The notes: a model not told the origin generated them from the sequence alone. A stretch of 64,000 nt of DNA from Acipenser ruthenus (GCF_902713425.1 NC_081198.1:21125188-21189187), one strand, 5' to 3'; shown: positions 10,984 through 20,535, numbered from the stretch's first letter. Numbers and translations are program-made.

Positions 10984-11719
10984 CCTTCAGCTGGCTCCTC
11001 CGATTGGGGTGGGAGAAGCCTCTGGACGTCCGGGTTGTCTCTCTCTACGGAAAAGAGACAACGTAAGCAGCAAATCTGGGCAGTTGAAGGAACTATTACT
11101 TTAGTCCCTGAGGAGATGGTCGCCTCGCAAGAGGGACCCCCTCCCCAGGTGAACGGTGTCCTTCCCTGGCGGAGTAGGGGGCGCTGCTTGGCACCGAGAC
11201 CACGTAGGAAGAATCGTGGCTGTGACGCCTCCTCGGGGTCCGGGGCCGCCCTCTGCTCCTCCCAGATGGCGCCCTCTGCTGGGCGCCTGCTGCTCTCTCG
11301 GTCTGGATCTCGATTACAATCAAGGGCTGGGGATGAGGTCGTCTAGGTCATCAAAGGGTCCTCAAAGGTCGTCTGGATGGTAGGTCCTCCTTCTCTCTAA
11401 CTCCAGGAACGTCTGGAAAAGCCGGAACCGCCTGAAAAAGAAAAAAACGGGAACCGCCTGAAAAAGAAAAAACTGCTCTCAACAGTCAACAAAATCTTGA
11501 AAGACCCTCGGCCTGGATTGGGCAAGCCAAAACCAGACTGAGCATTAGTCTTCCAAAAAGTTGCCGAGCTGAAGAAAGCCAGTCAAAAATAAAAAAAATT
11601 CTGTTCCTCCTCACCCGAACAAACCTCTCACAGACCCTCGGAGGGAGCGGGCAATGCCACTACCCTCTAAGCCTTAGTCTTAGAAAGATTTATTCGAACT
11701 GTAGAGAAGCCAGAGTATA
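10984..11719 (-). promoter_or_regulatory. Family A 5' UTR / presumed internal promoter (copy A1)
   Basis: About 736 bp precede ORF1. The segment holds three matches to the CTCF core at 11173-11185 (plus strand), 11245-11257 and 11268-11282 (minus strand), a 27-bp direct repeat near 11424-11475 and two diverged copies of a roughly 60-bp module at 11502-11560 and 11632-11690. LINEs of this size usually carry an internal promoter here; promoter activity is inferred, not shown. Confidence 0.65.
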
Positions 11720-12040
11720 TGGCTGGCTAAGAAGGACCTGGCATAGGGACATGTTCCACCACACTTGTCTGGTTAGCTGCATGCTCCCAGGAAACAACCT
11801 GCTGCTGTCTACATCATCACCACATGTGAATAAAAGAAAGAAAGACAGCAAGAAAGAAAGAGAGAAAGAAAGAGAGAAAGAGAGAAAGAAAGAGAGAAAG
11901 AAAGAAAGAGAGAAAGATAAAAAAAGAAGTAAAACGGCGGGAAAACTTGCATCAACACTGGCACTCTCCCTCCAGCAGGGGTAGACAAAATGCTCACAGG
12001 AGAGATCCAGATCTGACTTTGACCAACGTTAGAGAAAGGT
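11720..12040 (-). repeat. U2 array spacer, (GAAA)n and U2 3' flank
   Basis: Partial array unit: it starts in the spacer about 280 bp upstream of where a U2 start would be, continues through (GAAA)n at about 11831-11924 and ends with the U2 3' flank carrying the 3' box at about 12012-12027. The U2 promoter proper is absent. Confidence 0.85.
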
Positions 12041-12173
12041 GTGCACCATTCCCGGAGGTACTGCAATACCGGGCCGATGCGTGGAGTGGACGGAGCAAGC
12101 CCCTGTTCCATCTCCCGATTCCAAAAATCAATTTAATATATGGTCCCCTGATAGGGGACGTATCAGATATTAA
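12041..12173 (-). pseudogene. U2 snRNA 3' fragment
   Basis: This holds the 3' part of U2 from about nt 54 to the 3' end. The 5' part is replaced by the 3' end of element A2, with a TTAA/AATA overlap at the joint. It has the ACCATT variant near the 3' end that several other units share. Confidence 0.95.
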
Positions 12174-12820
12174 TACTCTTTTATTGAGATTTTACATTTT
12201 TTACATTTACACCCATTCGTTTTTTTCATTCATTTTACATTTCTTTTAAAGATGACATTCATGCATACAGACATACATTTTGTTTTAAAAGCATTTAAAA
12301 TACATTTAAAAACACCAAGACAATTGTGCTTTGTACATGGTTAAAACAGACACAGATTAAAATCAACATGAAAAAAACCTGTGCTGTTTTAAAAGTGACT
12401 GGAAAAAAAGAACCATCTATAAAAAACCAGTGCTTGTGAGGGCCGGGGAGTGCTCTCTAAAAGGTTCAAAAGTGAACATAAAACTAGATCTAAAACAGGG
12501 ACAGGGGAAAAGGGACAGTGTATAAAACAGTGAGTTAAAATTCTAAAATTTTAAAACACTTAAAATGTAACTTTTAATAGTTTACATTAAAAATCTTAAA
12601 GATACATAAAACAAAACAAAACAAAATCAAATAAAACATTCAACGTAAATCAAATAAAAGTCCATAAAACTGAAACAAAAGACTACATAAAACCAGGGCA
12701 CCGTTGAAAAACGGTCATGCCAGCTAAAAAGGGCGGAATGCTGGCATGACAAAATAAATAAAAGGCTTAGCGGTGCCCCGTAGTCCCGCTCCTAGGAGCT
12801 AGCGGTTCCAGTTTTTTCCT

Positions 12821-15800
12821 TTATTCCATCTTCACGTCCTGAAGTCCGGCGATCATCCACTCCGCGCAGGCCTTGTCCTTCCCGAGGGTCCGGATGTCCA
12901 GAATTACAAAGTCCTTGATAAGAGTTTGTGCCCTTCTGGTCGTGGTGATAGTGTCTAGCTCCTGCTTGTGATAGACACAGACGTTACGGCCTTCCCACAG
13001 GATCTGCTTGACAACATTGATGACACGCCAAACGCACTTAGCTGTGCTGGTAGTGATTCCTCCCGCAGGCCCATAGAGCACAGTCTCAGCGGTCATCTTG
13101 GCCGTGTCAGCAAACCTGTTTAGGAAGACAGAGACAGAGAGCCAGACACTGCCAGCCACATCACATTCCCAGAAGATATGGGCTGGTGTTTCTCTCTTGC
13201 GGCACTTTGCATAGGGGCATGTTTCTACTTGGGCTAGTCCCCTCCTGAACATGAACGCTCGAGTGGGGAGTGCACTGTGGACGGTGTTCCATGCTATATC
13301 CTTCTGGACATTACTGAGGCAGCTGTGAGACACATTCTCCCAGATTTTTTGGCTTTGGGTGAGGGAGAAAGTAGCTACTTTTTCAATTTCCTGGGAACCG
13401 GCAAGATATTTAGTTACAGCCTTGTATTCCCAGGAGGCCAATTTTGCTTTATCTAAGCCCAATTTATATATAGTGTCCCTTAAGGTTCTATAATACAATG
13501 GGGGGTCCCAGGAGTACGGCACGGTGTTATCAATAGTGCAGAGGCCCAAGGCCCTGAGACAGGTGGCAAAATAGAAACGATTCATGTAACATACCTTCCT
13601 GTCCAGGGCCTGGATGTTCTTGATAGTTTGCGTGAGCCCCTGCACTCGGGTGAGCTGCACAACGTCCGGGACCCCCTTACCTCCCTTCTTGTCGGCTTTA
13701 CTCAGGGTGGCTCGTTTTACCCTCTCCATCTTGCTGCCCCAGATAAAGCGGTGGATAATGCGGTCCACCACTTTTTTGGTGGTCCTGTCTGGGGGAAAGA
13801 TTTTTCCTACATAAGAGAGGATGGGGAACAGTATAGACTTGGTTATTAATACTCTACCCGTCATTGTTAAGGATCTTGTGCTCCATCCGCCAATCTTTTT
13901 ACGGACCTGGTTAATGGCCGCCGTCCAGCTCTGGGCCCCCGAGCTATTGTTCTCGAAAATGAGGCCCAGAATCTTGATTTTGTCCTTTTTGACAGGGTAC
14001 ATGTCCGACAGTTCCCTATCTACCTGCCAATTTTTAGACACGTAGACTTCGCTCTTGGACTTATTAATCACTGCCCTGGTCGCCGTGCAGTACTTCCCAA
14101 GGATATTACTAATCCGAGGTACCGACGATGTGTTGGTGCAAATGAGTGACACATCGTCCATATATGCTGTTGTTTTGACCTGGACCCCGTTGGATCCAGG
14201 CAGCTGGAAACCAGTTATATTGGTATCCCTACTAATTGCCTGCAGGAGGGGTTCAATGCACACGACATATAGCAGTGGGGATAGTGGGCAACCCTGTCTG
14301 ACCCCTGACTGGATAGATATTTTACCAGTCAGGTGCCTGTTCACCAAGACTCGGGTACTAATGTTTGTATAGATGGTTTTAACCCACCCCCTAAGTCCAG
14401 GAGCGAATTTCATCTGGTCCATCACTTTGTACATATATTCATGGCTTACCCTATCGAACGCCTTCTCCTGGTCAAGGTTGAACAGGCAGAGGGGATGGTT
14501 CCGTTCTCTAGAATAAGCCAGAATGTCCCTTGTTAACATTAAAATATCCGTGATGGACCTCCCTGGGACGCCACAAGCCTGGTCGGGGCCAATGACCAAA
14601 GGGAGGTGTACTTGTAGCCGGAGCATCAGAGCTTTGGCTAGTATCTTGTAATCCACGCAAAGGAGGCTGATTGGGCGCCAATTCCGTAGATCTTTAACTT
14701 CCCCTTTCTTATGAAGGAGAGTAATTACACTCTCCCGCATAGAAGGGCCCAACCGCTTCTCCCTGTAGACCGCTCTGTAGACCTCCGCTAAATGGACTTT
14801 TAGCGTGTCCCAAAAAAGATGGTAATACTCACCCGGGATGCCATCTGGACCTGGCGTCTTACCGGTGTTCATGGTCTTAACCGCCTGGGTGAGCTCCTCC
14901 AGCGTGAGTTCTGGGTCCTTCTCCTCCTCCTCGTCGTCCTGCACTGAGTCAGGCTCCAACTGGCTCAGGAGCCACTCTATCAGGGTGTCATCTGTAGCTT
15001 TGATGTTATACAGGTCCCTATAGAAGTTCTCTACCACTTTTTTCACTCCCTCACTATCCTCTACTATCCTCCCCCTGCTGTCGAGCATGGAGGACATCAA
15101 GTGCCGCTTCTCCCTCGTTTTCTGGAAGAAGAAGCGAGTACACTTTTCGTCTTCCTCCATTTTTTGCACTTTTGCATTGTGCATGACCTTTCGTTGTTCC
15201 TCCCTACAAAGCACTGAAAGATCTAGCTTGGTCTGGGCTATCTCGTCGCTTACAGGGAACCCCCGAAGCTGAAGCAGGCTCAGACGCTGGAGGGCAGCAT
15301 TCAGGTATTTATATTTGGCCCTCCTTTCTTTTGCTTTCCTCTTGCCTGCTGCTATGAAATAACCCTTAGCTCTGATTTTGACCATCTCCCACCACTCTAT
15401 AGGGGAGTTGAATAGGTCACGCAAAGTGGTCCACTCAACAAGCCTGCTCTTATAGGCTGCAGCTATGGAGGGGTCATCGAGTAAGGAGGTGTTTAATTTC
15501 CAGACCCCTGACCCCATCTGGGAGGTCTGAGGGACCTGCAATGTTACCTGCAGGAGCCTATGGTCAGAGAAGAAGACGGCCTGGGTGTCTACTGCCGTCT
15601 TCGTAAGGGAGCTGGTATGCAGGACGAGATCTATACGGGAGAAGGAGGTCCCAGATGAGCTCACCCAGGTAAAGGGAGGCACCAGGTCCTTACCTGCATC
15701 ACACAGGGAGAAATCAGATATTATGGAGGACAAAACTCTACTAGAGCGGTCGTTGCGTGGCCTGCTCCGGTCTACGTCCCTCAGAGCACAATTGAAGTCA

Positions 15801-16264
15801 CCTGACACGATGACGGGTACGTTCCCCAGCAGGAGTGGACGCAGCTGTGGAAAAAATTGAACTCTTTCGTTTTGGTTAGTGGGTGCGTAGACATTGACCA
15901 GTCTGAGGGGAGTGTTGTTGTATGTCACATCCACGCTCAGAATTCTACCAGGTTCTACCTCCCTGCTGCTGCGGGAGGTAATAAATGGGTTTTTAAACAG
16001 GATACCTACTCCGTCGGCTCTGGCTATGTTGGAGCCCGACCAGAAGGAGTCCCCCAGGGTCCAACTCTCCTTCAGGTCCCTATAATCAGGGCTCGACGAA
16101 ATACCACACTCCTGCAGAAAGATGAGATCTGCTTTCAAGTTAGCTAGATAGTTTAGTACATCAAATCTTTTTTGTGTCTCCCTGATGCTCCTGACATTAA
16201 CAGACACACATATCAGGGCCATCAGGGTAGCTAACAAGAAAAGGAGTCGCTGCGTCCACCCCAT
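12821..16264 (-). CDS. LINE ORF2: APE endonuclease + reverse transcriptase, intact (copy A2)
   Basis: 1147 aa and uninterrupted. APE-type endonuclease residues are visible: N23, E52, the NVYAPTN box at 124-130, D156/N158, D212 and H235. RT boxes follow: TGKTPGPDG about 467-475, NWRPISLL 528-535, LDQEKAFDRV 597-606, RQGCPLSP 656-663 and YMDD 701-704. A C-terminal C-x4-C-x7-H-x4-C finger lies at 1016-1034. It would nick U2 DNA and reverse-transcribe its own RNA at the nick. The start at 16264 was chosen because it follows the ORF1 stop by 5 nt; M15 (MALICVSVNV) is an alternative nearer the usual endonuclease start. The first 20 residues are strongly hydrophobic. No native ORF1 start precedes it here, so expression is doubtful. 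Confidence 0.95.
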   Translation of the reverse strand: MGWTQRLLFLLATLMALICVSVNVRSIRETQKRFDVLNYLANLKADLIFLQECGISSSPDYRDLKESWTLGDSFWSGSNIARADGVGILFKNPFITSRSSREVEPGRILSVDVTYNNTPLRLVNVYAPTNQNERVQFFPQLRPLLLGNVPVIVSGDFNCALRDVDRSRPRNDRSSRVLSSIISDFSLCDAGKDLVPPFTWVSSSGTSFSRIDLVLHTSSLTKTAVDTQAVFFSDHRLLQVTLQVPQTSQMGSGVWKLNTSLLDDPSIAAAYKSRLVEWTTLRDLFNSPIEWWEMVKIRAKGYFIAAGKRKAKERRAKYKYLNAALQRLSLLQLRGFPVSDEIAQTKLDLSVLCREEQRKVMHNAKVQKMEEDEKCTRFFFQKTREKRHLMSSMLDSRGRIVEDSEGVKKVVENFYRDLYNIKATDDTLIEWLLSQLEPDSVQDDEEEEKDPELTLEELTQAVKTMNTGKTPGPDGIPGEYYHLFWDTLKVHLAEVYRAVYREKRLGPSMRESVITLLHKKGEVKDLRNWRPISLLCVDYKILAKALMLRLQVHLPLVIGPDQACGVPGRSITDILMLTRDILAYSRERNHPLCLFNLDQEKAFDRVSHEYMYKVMDQMKFAPGLRGWVKTIYTNISTRVLVNRHLTGKISIQSGVRQGCPLSPLLYVVCIEPLLQAISRDTNITGFQLPGSNGVQVKTTAYMDDVSLICTNTSSVPRISNILGKYCTATRAVINKSKSEVYVSKNWQVDRELSDMYPVKKDKIKILGLIFENNSSGAQSWTAAINQVRKKIGGWSTRSLTMTGRVLITKSILFPILSYVGKIFPPDRTTKKVVDRIIHRFIWGSKMERVKRATLSKADKKGGKGVPDVVQLTRVQGLTQTIKNIQALDRKVCYMNRFYFATCLRALGLCTIDNTVPYSWDPPLYYRTLRDTIYKLGLDKAKLASWEYKAVTKYLAGSQEIEKVATFSLTQSQKIWENVSHSCLSNVQKDIAWNTVHSALPTRAFMFRRGLAQVETCPYAKCRKRETPAHIFWECDVAGSVWLSVSVFLNRFADTAKMTAETVLYGPAGGITTSTAKCVWRVINVVKQILWEGRNVCVYHKQELDTITTTRRAQTLIKDFVILDIRTLGKDKACAEWMIAGLQDVKME

Positions 16265-16269
16265 AGCGA

Positions 16270-17261
16270 CTATGATTGGGAGGTCGGGACACTCTTCCTA
16301 CTCTTAGCTCTACGCTTGCTTCGAGGGGGCTTGGGCTTATTTGCAACTCCCATCACCCCTGAGAAGGTACTCACTGCTGCCTCGTCCAAGAAGGCACCGT
16401 CTTTATATGCACAGTACGTGGAGTTGTTGGGGCTATTCAACTCCCCACAAGGTAAGTCTGGTGGAACTTGCTCAGGGCCCCTCGGAACGTGTGGGTCAGC
16501 TTTGTCCTGGGGGGGGTTATGACAGACAGCATTCTTTGGCTGTTACCGTCTGTTGAGTTGGAGCTGTTAGCAGACTTCTGGCTTACCGCGTCCAGGGGTA
16601 TTCCCATGTCCTCCAGTGCTGTATCTAGGAGGACCTCTAGGGGGCCCCTGGTTTTGCCCATACAAGGGAGGGGGTCAAGGATGCTTTGAAGGGAGGCCCT
16701 TCGCTTGAAGAGGGTCATTGCTACCGAGGTACTGCTGGTCAGGGAAGGTGTTGACCCCGACCTCTCCCTCGGTGCATTAGTGAACACCTCTTCTGCGAGG
16801 TGTGCTAGGGTTTGTGCCAACGACTGGGAAGGCTGGCTGGGGATGCCCTGGCTGGCTGCTACCTGCCCACTAGGCGGCAGTGTAGCCGTCCCACTCGCCT
16901 CCGTCTCTGCCTGCGAGGGCAAGACTGGGGACTTTGTGTGGACATTAGCTGGTTTTGGATTTATGGGGGCCACCTGCAACTTGCTGTCTTTGATCCTGAT
17001 CTTCTTTCTTTTCCCCCCCTCGTCTCTACCCTTTCTTTTCCCCACCCTCTGCTGGTTCTTCACTCCCTTCCCCTCCTTCTCACTCTCACTTTCACTGTCG
17101 CTTTTGCTTTCCTCCCCCACGGACTCAATCCTTATGGCGTCATAACGAGAGCTGAGGGGGAGTGCTGGCGCTGAGAGGGCCCTACTCAGGGGGGGGCCGC
17201 TGCTGGGTCCGGGCTCCCTCCCTGCCTCGTGTTCTGCATCAGAGGAGCTACTGGAGGAGCT
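16270..17261 (-). pseudogene. LINE ORF1 C-terminal part, copy A2
   Basis: Only the Ser-rich and charged C-terminal half remains; the N-terminal domain and all three zinc knuckles are lost by 5' truncation. A run of eight G at about 16510-16517, where A0 has nine, puts the last 50 or so codons in another frame. Confidence 0.8.
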
Positions 17262-17323
17262 AGATATTAAACTGATAAGAACAGATACTACACTTGATCT
17301 TAGCCAAAAGGCCGAGAAGCGAT
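17262..17323 (-). pseudogene. U2 snRNA 5' fragment (nt 1-62)
   Basis: U2 +1 is at 17323 and the sequence is canonical through nt 62, where element A2 begins. Confidence 0.95.
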
Positions 17324-17939
17324 GGCGACTTGGCCCTTGCCCGGGGCCCCCCAGCCCGGACGGCACAGGGGGATTCAAAGGTGGGTGCAAAATTTCAAGC
17401 ACAAGCAGACCCCCAAAAAACGGGCTGCTGCTTCCAGAGGGGAAATGTGCAATTTAAGCAGGAGAAAACAAAACAAAGCAAAAACACACACATAACACCA
17501 AAAACAAAACATAAACTGGCGGAGTGCGTCTTACAAATAGTCATGCCAAGCTGCTATGCTGTGCAAGGTGCCTTGGGTAACTACAACTGTGCCTCGCTGG
17601 CTGGCTGGCTAAGAAGGACCTGGCATAGGGACATGTTCCACCACACTTGTCTGGTTAGCTGCATGCTCCCAGGAAACAACCTGCTGCTGTCTACATCATC
17701 ACCACATGTGAATAAAAGAAAGAAAGACAGCAAGAAAGAAAGAGAGAAAGAAAGAGAGAAAGAGAGAAAGAAAGAGAGAAAGAAAGAAAGAGAGAAAGAA
17801 AGAAAGAGAGAAAGAAAAAAAAAAGAAGTAAAACGGCGGGAAAACTTGCATCAACACTGGCACTCTCCCTCCAGCAGGGGTAGACAAAATGCTCACAGGA
17901 GAGATCCAGATCTGACTTTGACCAACGTTAGAGAAAGGT
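17324..17939 (-). repeat. U2 promoter, spacer, (GAAA)n and 3' flank
   Basis: A nearly complete intergenic unit. The spacer has the form GGCTGGCTAAGAAGGACC near 17605, also found beside the 5' ends of A1, A5 and A6, which marks this unit as closest to their empty target. (GAAA)n spans about 17711-17820. Confidence 0.85.
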
Positions 17940-18125
17940 GTGCACCGTTCCCGGAGGTACTGCAATACCGGGCCGATGCGTGGAGTGGACGGAGCAAGCC
18001 CCTGTTCCATCTCCCGATTCCAAAAATCAATTTAATATATGGTCCCCTGATAGGGGACGTATCAGATATTAAACTGATAAGAACAGATACTACACTTGAT
18101 CTTAGCTAAAAGGCCGAGAAGCGAT
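17940..18125 (-). ncRNA. RNU2: U2 snRNA, uninterrupted copy with one change in stem I
   Basis: A 186-nt U2 gene with the branch-point recognition sequence GTAGTA at nt 33-38, stem IIb, an Sm-type site and 3' stem-loops. It differs at nt 19 (G to A, window 18107) in stem-loop I. U2 pairs with the intron branch point in the nuclear spliceosome. Confidence 0.93.
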
Positions 18126-18726
18126 GGCGACTTGGCCCTTGCCCGGGGCCCCCCAGCCCGGACGGCACAGGGGGATTCAAAGGTGGGTGCAAAATTCCAA
18201 GCACAAGCAGACCCCCAAAAAACGGGCTGCTGCTTCCAGAGGGGAAATGTGCAATTTAAGCAGGAGGAAACAAAACAAAGCAAAAACACACACATAACAC
18301 CAAAAACAAAACATAAACTGGCGGAGTGCGTCTTACAAATAGTCATGCCAAGCTGCTATGCTGTGCAAGGTGCCTTGGGTAACTACAACTGTGCCTCGCT
18401 GGCTGGCTGGCTTGCTAAGAAGGTCCTGGCATAGGGACATGTTCCACCACACTTGTCTGGTTAGCTGCATGCTCCCAGGAAACAACCTGCTGCTGTCTAC
18501 ATCATCACCACATGTGAATAAAAGAAAGAAAGACAGCAAGAAAGAAAGAGAGAAAGAAAGAGAGAAAGAGAGAAAGAAAGAGAGAAAGAAAGAAAGAGAA
18601 AGAAAAAAAAAGAAGTAAAACGGCGGGAAAACTTGCATCAACACTGGCACTCTCCCTCCAGCAGGGGTAGACAAAATGCTAACAGGAGAGATCCAGATCT
18701 GACTTTGACCAACGTTAGAGAAAGGT
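18126..18726 (-). repeat. U2 promoter, spacer, (GAAA)n and 3' flank
   Basis: Standard intergenic unit with (GAAA)n at about 18520-18612. No gene is seen in it. Confidence 0.85.
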
Positions 18727-18870
18727 GTGCACCGTTCCCAGAGGTACTGCAATACCGGGCCGATGCGTGGAGTGGACGGAGCAAGCCCCTGTTCCATCTC
18801 CCGATTCCAAAAATCAATTTAATATATGGTCCCCTGATAGGGGACGTATCAGATATTAAACTGATAAGAA

Positions 18871-18875
<5 letters not shown>
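18727..18875 (-). pseudogene. U2 snRNA 3' part, cut by element B1
   Basis: U2 from nt 38 to the 3' end. The other part of this gene lies across the insertion at 20502-20535. Confidence 0.95.
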
Positions 18876-18903
<28 letters not shown>

Positions 18904-18907
<4 letters not shown>

Positions 18908-19071
18908 ATTTTAATCAAATACTCAAAAAAAATACATCAATTTCTCACAAATAATACATCAAAATCAAATACTCAAAAACACGTCAATTTCTCAAAAACA
19001 ATACTCAAAAAAACCTCAATTTCTCAAAAACGATAGATCAAAATCATCATCATATTCAACTCAAACTCGAA
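18904..19071 (-). repeat. 3' UTR of B1 with imperfect direct repeats
   Basis: The motif TCAATTTCTCA recurs near 18937, 18984 and 19017 and is interleaved with CAAATACTCAAAAA-like units. B2 has a related 3' UTR; B3 does not. Confidence 0.65.
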
Positions 19072-20439
19072 CTAAAGCTTTTTCTCATTTTCCAACTCAA
19101 TCCTTTTTTTGGCTTTCTTTAAAGCCTCTTCCGCCTTCCACCGTGCATGCAACAATACTCTTTGTCTCTCCTCCTCATATCTTCTCCACTCTTGTTCAGA
19201 AATCCTGCCCTTCCTCATCCTCTCCTTCCACGCCAACAACTCCGCAAACTCCTTAGCACAAAACATCTTCATTATATATTCTTCTGAAGACATTCCTTCC
19301 TCCCTTCCACTGTCCATGGTTTCTGACTCTCCTTTCTTTTTTCTTTTCTCCTCCTCTTCCTCCACACTCTTTGCCCAACTTGAGCTTGCTGTTGCCCCTT
19401 CCTCATCCACTTTCCTCTTTCTCTGAACACCCTCCACCCCCTCCATGGAATCATCCACGGAGGAGCCGGAACCTTCCGAGGACTTCTGTTGGCTGTTCTG
19501 CATACTGCTGCCTCTCTTTTTCTCCGCCTCCCTGTTCGGCTCTCCTCCCCTTTCTTTTGTCCCTTCTGAACCAGAGTTTCCCGCCATTCCGCCCCCTTCT
19601 TTGGAAGCTCCACCCCCAACACTTTCTCCTTTATTCTTCTCATTGTCCTTTTCCTCTGGTTTTTCCCCTTTCTCTGTCTTCTTTTGCTTTGCTTCTTCTT
19701 TTTCCTTTCCTCCGTGTCCCGCCGCCTGAGCATAACTCCTCGCACTCTCAGGGCAATCTCTGTAGACATGCTCCTTGGAGCCACAGAGATTGCATATAGT
19801 CCCACTGGGGCAATCCCTGGATACATGGCCTATTTGGCTACAGTTCTTACAAACTACCTCCTCACAATCTGCTGCAAGATGACCTCCTCTGTTACATTTG
19901 TAACACACCTTTGGCTGTCCTCTGTAAAACACAGTCCCCCTCACCGATCCAATCATCAGGTCAGGTCGGATGTGAATCATCCTCCCCTCCCTGACGTGCA
20001 GTTTAGCCATATATTTCCACACTCCATTCCAAATCCTCTCACTGTCCATCATTTTAACAGGTAACTCACTCTTAAGTTCCAGGCTCCTCTTCAACCTCGT
20101 AGAGATGTCCTCCACCGGCAGAAAAGGGCAGGCCATTGAAACAAAAACTGTTCTCCAGTCCATAAGAAACATAGGCTCAATGTTAAAAACACTGGCCGGC
20201 AGCTTCTCCTTGTTGTCCTCAAAGGTCTTCACTGCCTTCCAACAATCCTCTTCTTTATTCAAGGTCAGGTCGAAACTCCCTTTTGCAACACTGTCCTTCA
20301 AACACAATACATCTTCAGCCTTCAGTTTAAATAGACCAAACACGATCTCCAAAACAAATTTCCGTCTCCCCCACAGCCCTGTCAGATTCTTCAACTGGAG
20401 CCTCAGGGTGTTCCTTGCTCTTGGACCTTCTTCTTCCAT
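19072..20439 (-). CDS. ORF1 protein (Gag-like, three CCHC knuckles) of element B1
   Basis: 455 aa and intact. The N-terminal domain (about residues 1-175) resembles the ORF1 head of families A and B3. Three knuckles follow, beginning CYKCNRGGH, CKNCSQIGH and CNLCGSKEH, each of form C-x2-C-x4-H-x4-C. The rest is a Lys/Glu/Ser-rich linker and a charged C-terminal helix that may form a coiled coil. The start is the first ATG after the U2 leader. Expected role: binding the element RNA and forming the transposition particle. The element lacks an endonuclease and RT, so mobility would need ORF2 in trans. Confidence 0.88.
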   Translation of the reverse strand: MEEEGPRARNTLRLQLKNLTGLWGRRKFVLEIVFGLFKLKAEDVLCLKDSVAKGSFDLTLNKEEDCWKAVKTFEDNKEKLPASVFNIEPMFLMDWRTVFVSMACPFLPVEDISTRLKRSLELKSELPVKMMDSERIWNGVWKYMAKLHVREGRMIHIRPDLMIGSVRGTVFYRGQPKVCYKCNRGGHLAADCEEVVCKNCSQIGHVSRDCPSGTICNLCGSKEHVYRDCPESARSYAQAAGHGGKEKEEAKQKKTEKGEKPEEKDNEKNKGESVGGGASKEGGGMAGNSGSEGTKERGGEPNREAEKKRGSSMQNSQQKSSEGSGSSVDDSMEGVEGVQRKRKVDEEGATASSSWAKSVEEEEEKRKKKGESETMDSGREEGMSSEEYIMKMFCAKEFAELLAWKERMRKGRISEQEWRRYEEERQRVLLHARWKAEEALKKAKKRIELENEKKL

Positions 20440-20501
20440 CTCGTCAGTAATATTCCTTCCAGCTCACGCTTTCCAGATCGATTACCTTCGCCTTCTCAAA
20501 G

Positions 20502-20535
20502 ACACTTGATCGGAGCCAAGAGGCCGAGAAGCGAT
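20502..20535 (-). promoter_or_regulatory. Variant U2 5' leader (nt 1-34) in front of B1
   Basis: U2 +1 is at 20535. The leader carries T16 to C in loop I and AA to CC at nt 23-24, relative to every uninterrupted copy. The same three changes precede B2 and B3. A transcript from the U2 promoter would begin with this leader and run into ORF1. Confidence 0.9.

Larger units (their letters stand above)
4953..11719 (-). mobile_element. Family A Tx1-clade LINE, copy A1 (near full length)
   Basis: About 6.77 kb: 5' UTR, ORF1, ORF2 and 3' UTR. The 3' end lacks about 14 terminal bases and is joined to (GAAA)n. The 5' end lies in the U2 spacer at the same base as in A5 and A6. The spacer plus GAAA block (about 180 bp) occurs on both sides of the element. 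ORF1 and ORF2 are both interrupted, so this copy looks non-autonomous. Confidence 0.9.
12174..17261 (-). mobile_element. Family A Tx1-clade LINE, copy A2 (5'-truncated in ORF1)
   Basis: Complete 3' UTR (12174-12820), intact ORF2 and the C-terminal part of ORF1. The 5' end joins U2 nt 62 through a TAG/AG microhomology at 17261-17263. The 3' junction is identical to those of A3 and A5. Confidence 0.9.
18876..20501 (-). mobile_element. Family B (Keshi-like) ORF1-only element B1, inserted in U2
   Basis: About 1.63 kb with a terminal run of about 28 A (T at 18876-18903), an A-rich 3' UTR, one complete ORF1 and a 5' UTR of about 62 nt. No ORF2 remnant is visible. It lies between U2 nt 34 and nt 38, so about three target bases are missing. 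Keshi is the known Tx1-clade LINE of U2 genes; the name is given by target and ORF1 type. It is comparable to the ORF1-only HAL1 elements of mammals. Confidence 0.85.

Noticed and set aside
10984-11719. CpG-rich host promoter or host exon upstream of ORF1
   Set aside because: The segment is present at the same place in A1, A5 and A6 and ends at the element boundary, so it is the element's 5' UTR.
17294-18109. Recurrent 100-270 aa plus-strand ORFs reading through U2, promoter and GAAA tract
   Set aside because: They repeat because the array repeats. They cross the U2 gene and a microsatellite in antisense and their ends move with GAAA length. No coding signal supports them.
18876-20501. B1 as a cellular ZCCHC-type gene or processed pseudogene
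   Set aside because: The U2-site insertion, poly(A) tail, ORF1 match to B3 and a second independent copy (B2) make an ORF1-only LINE the better explanation.
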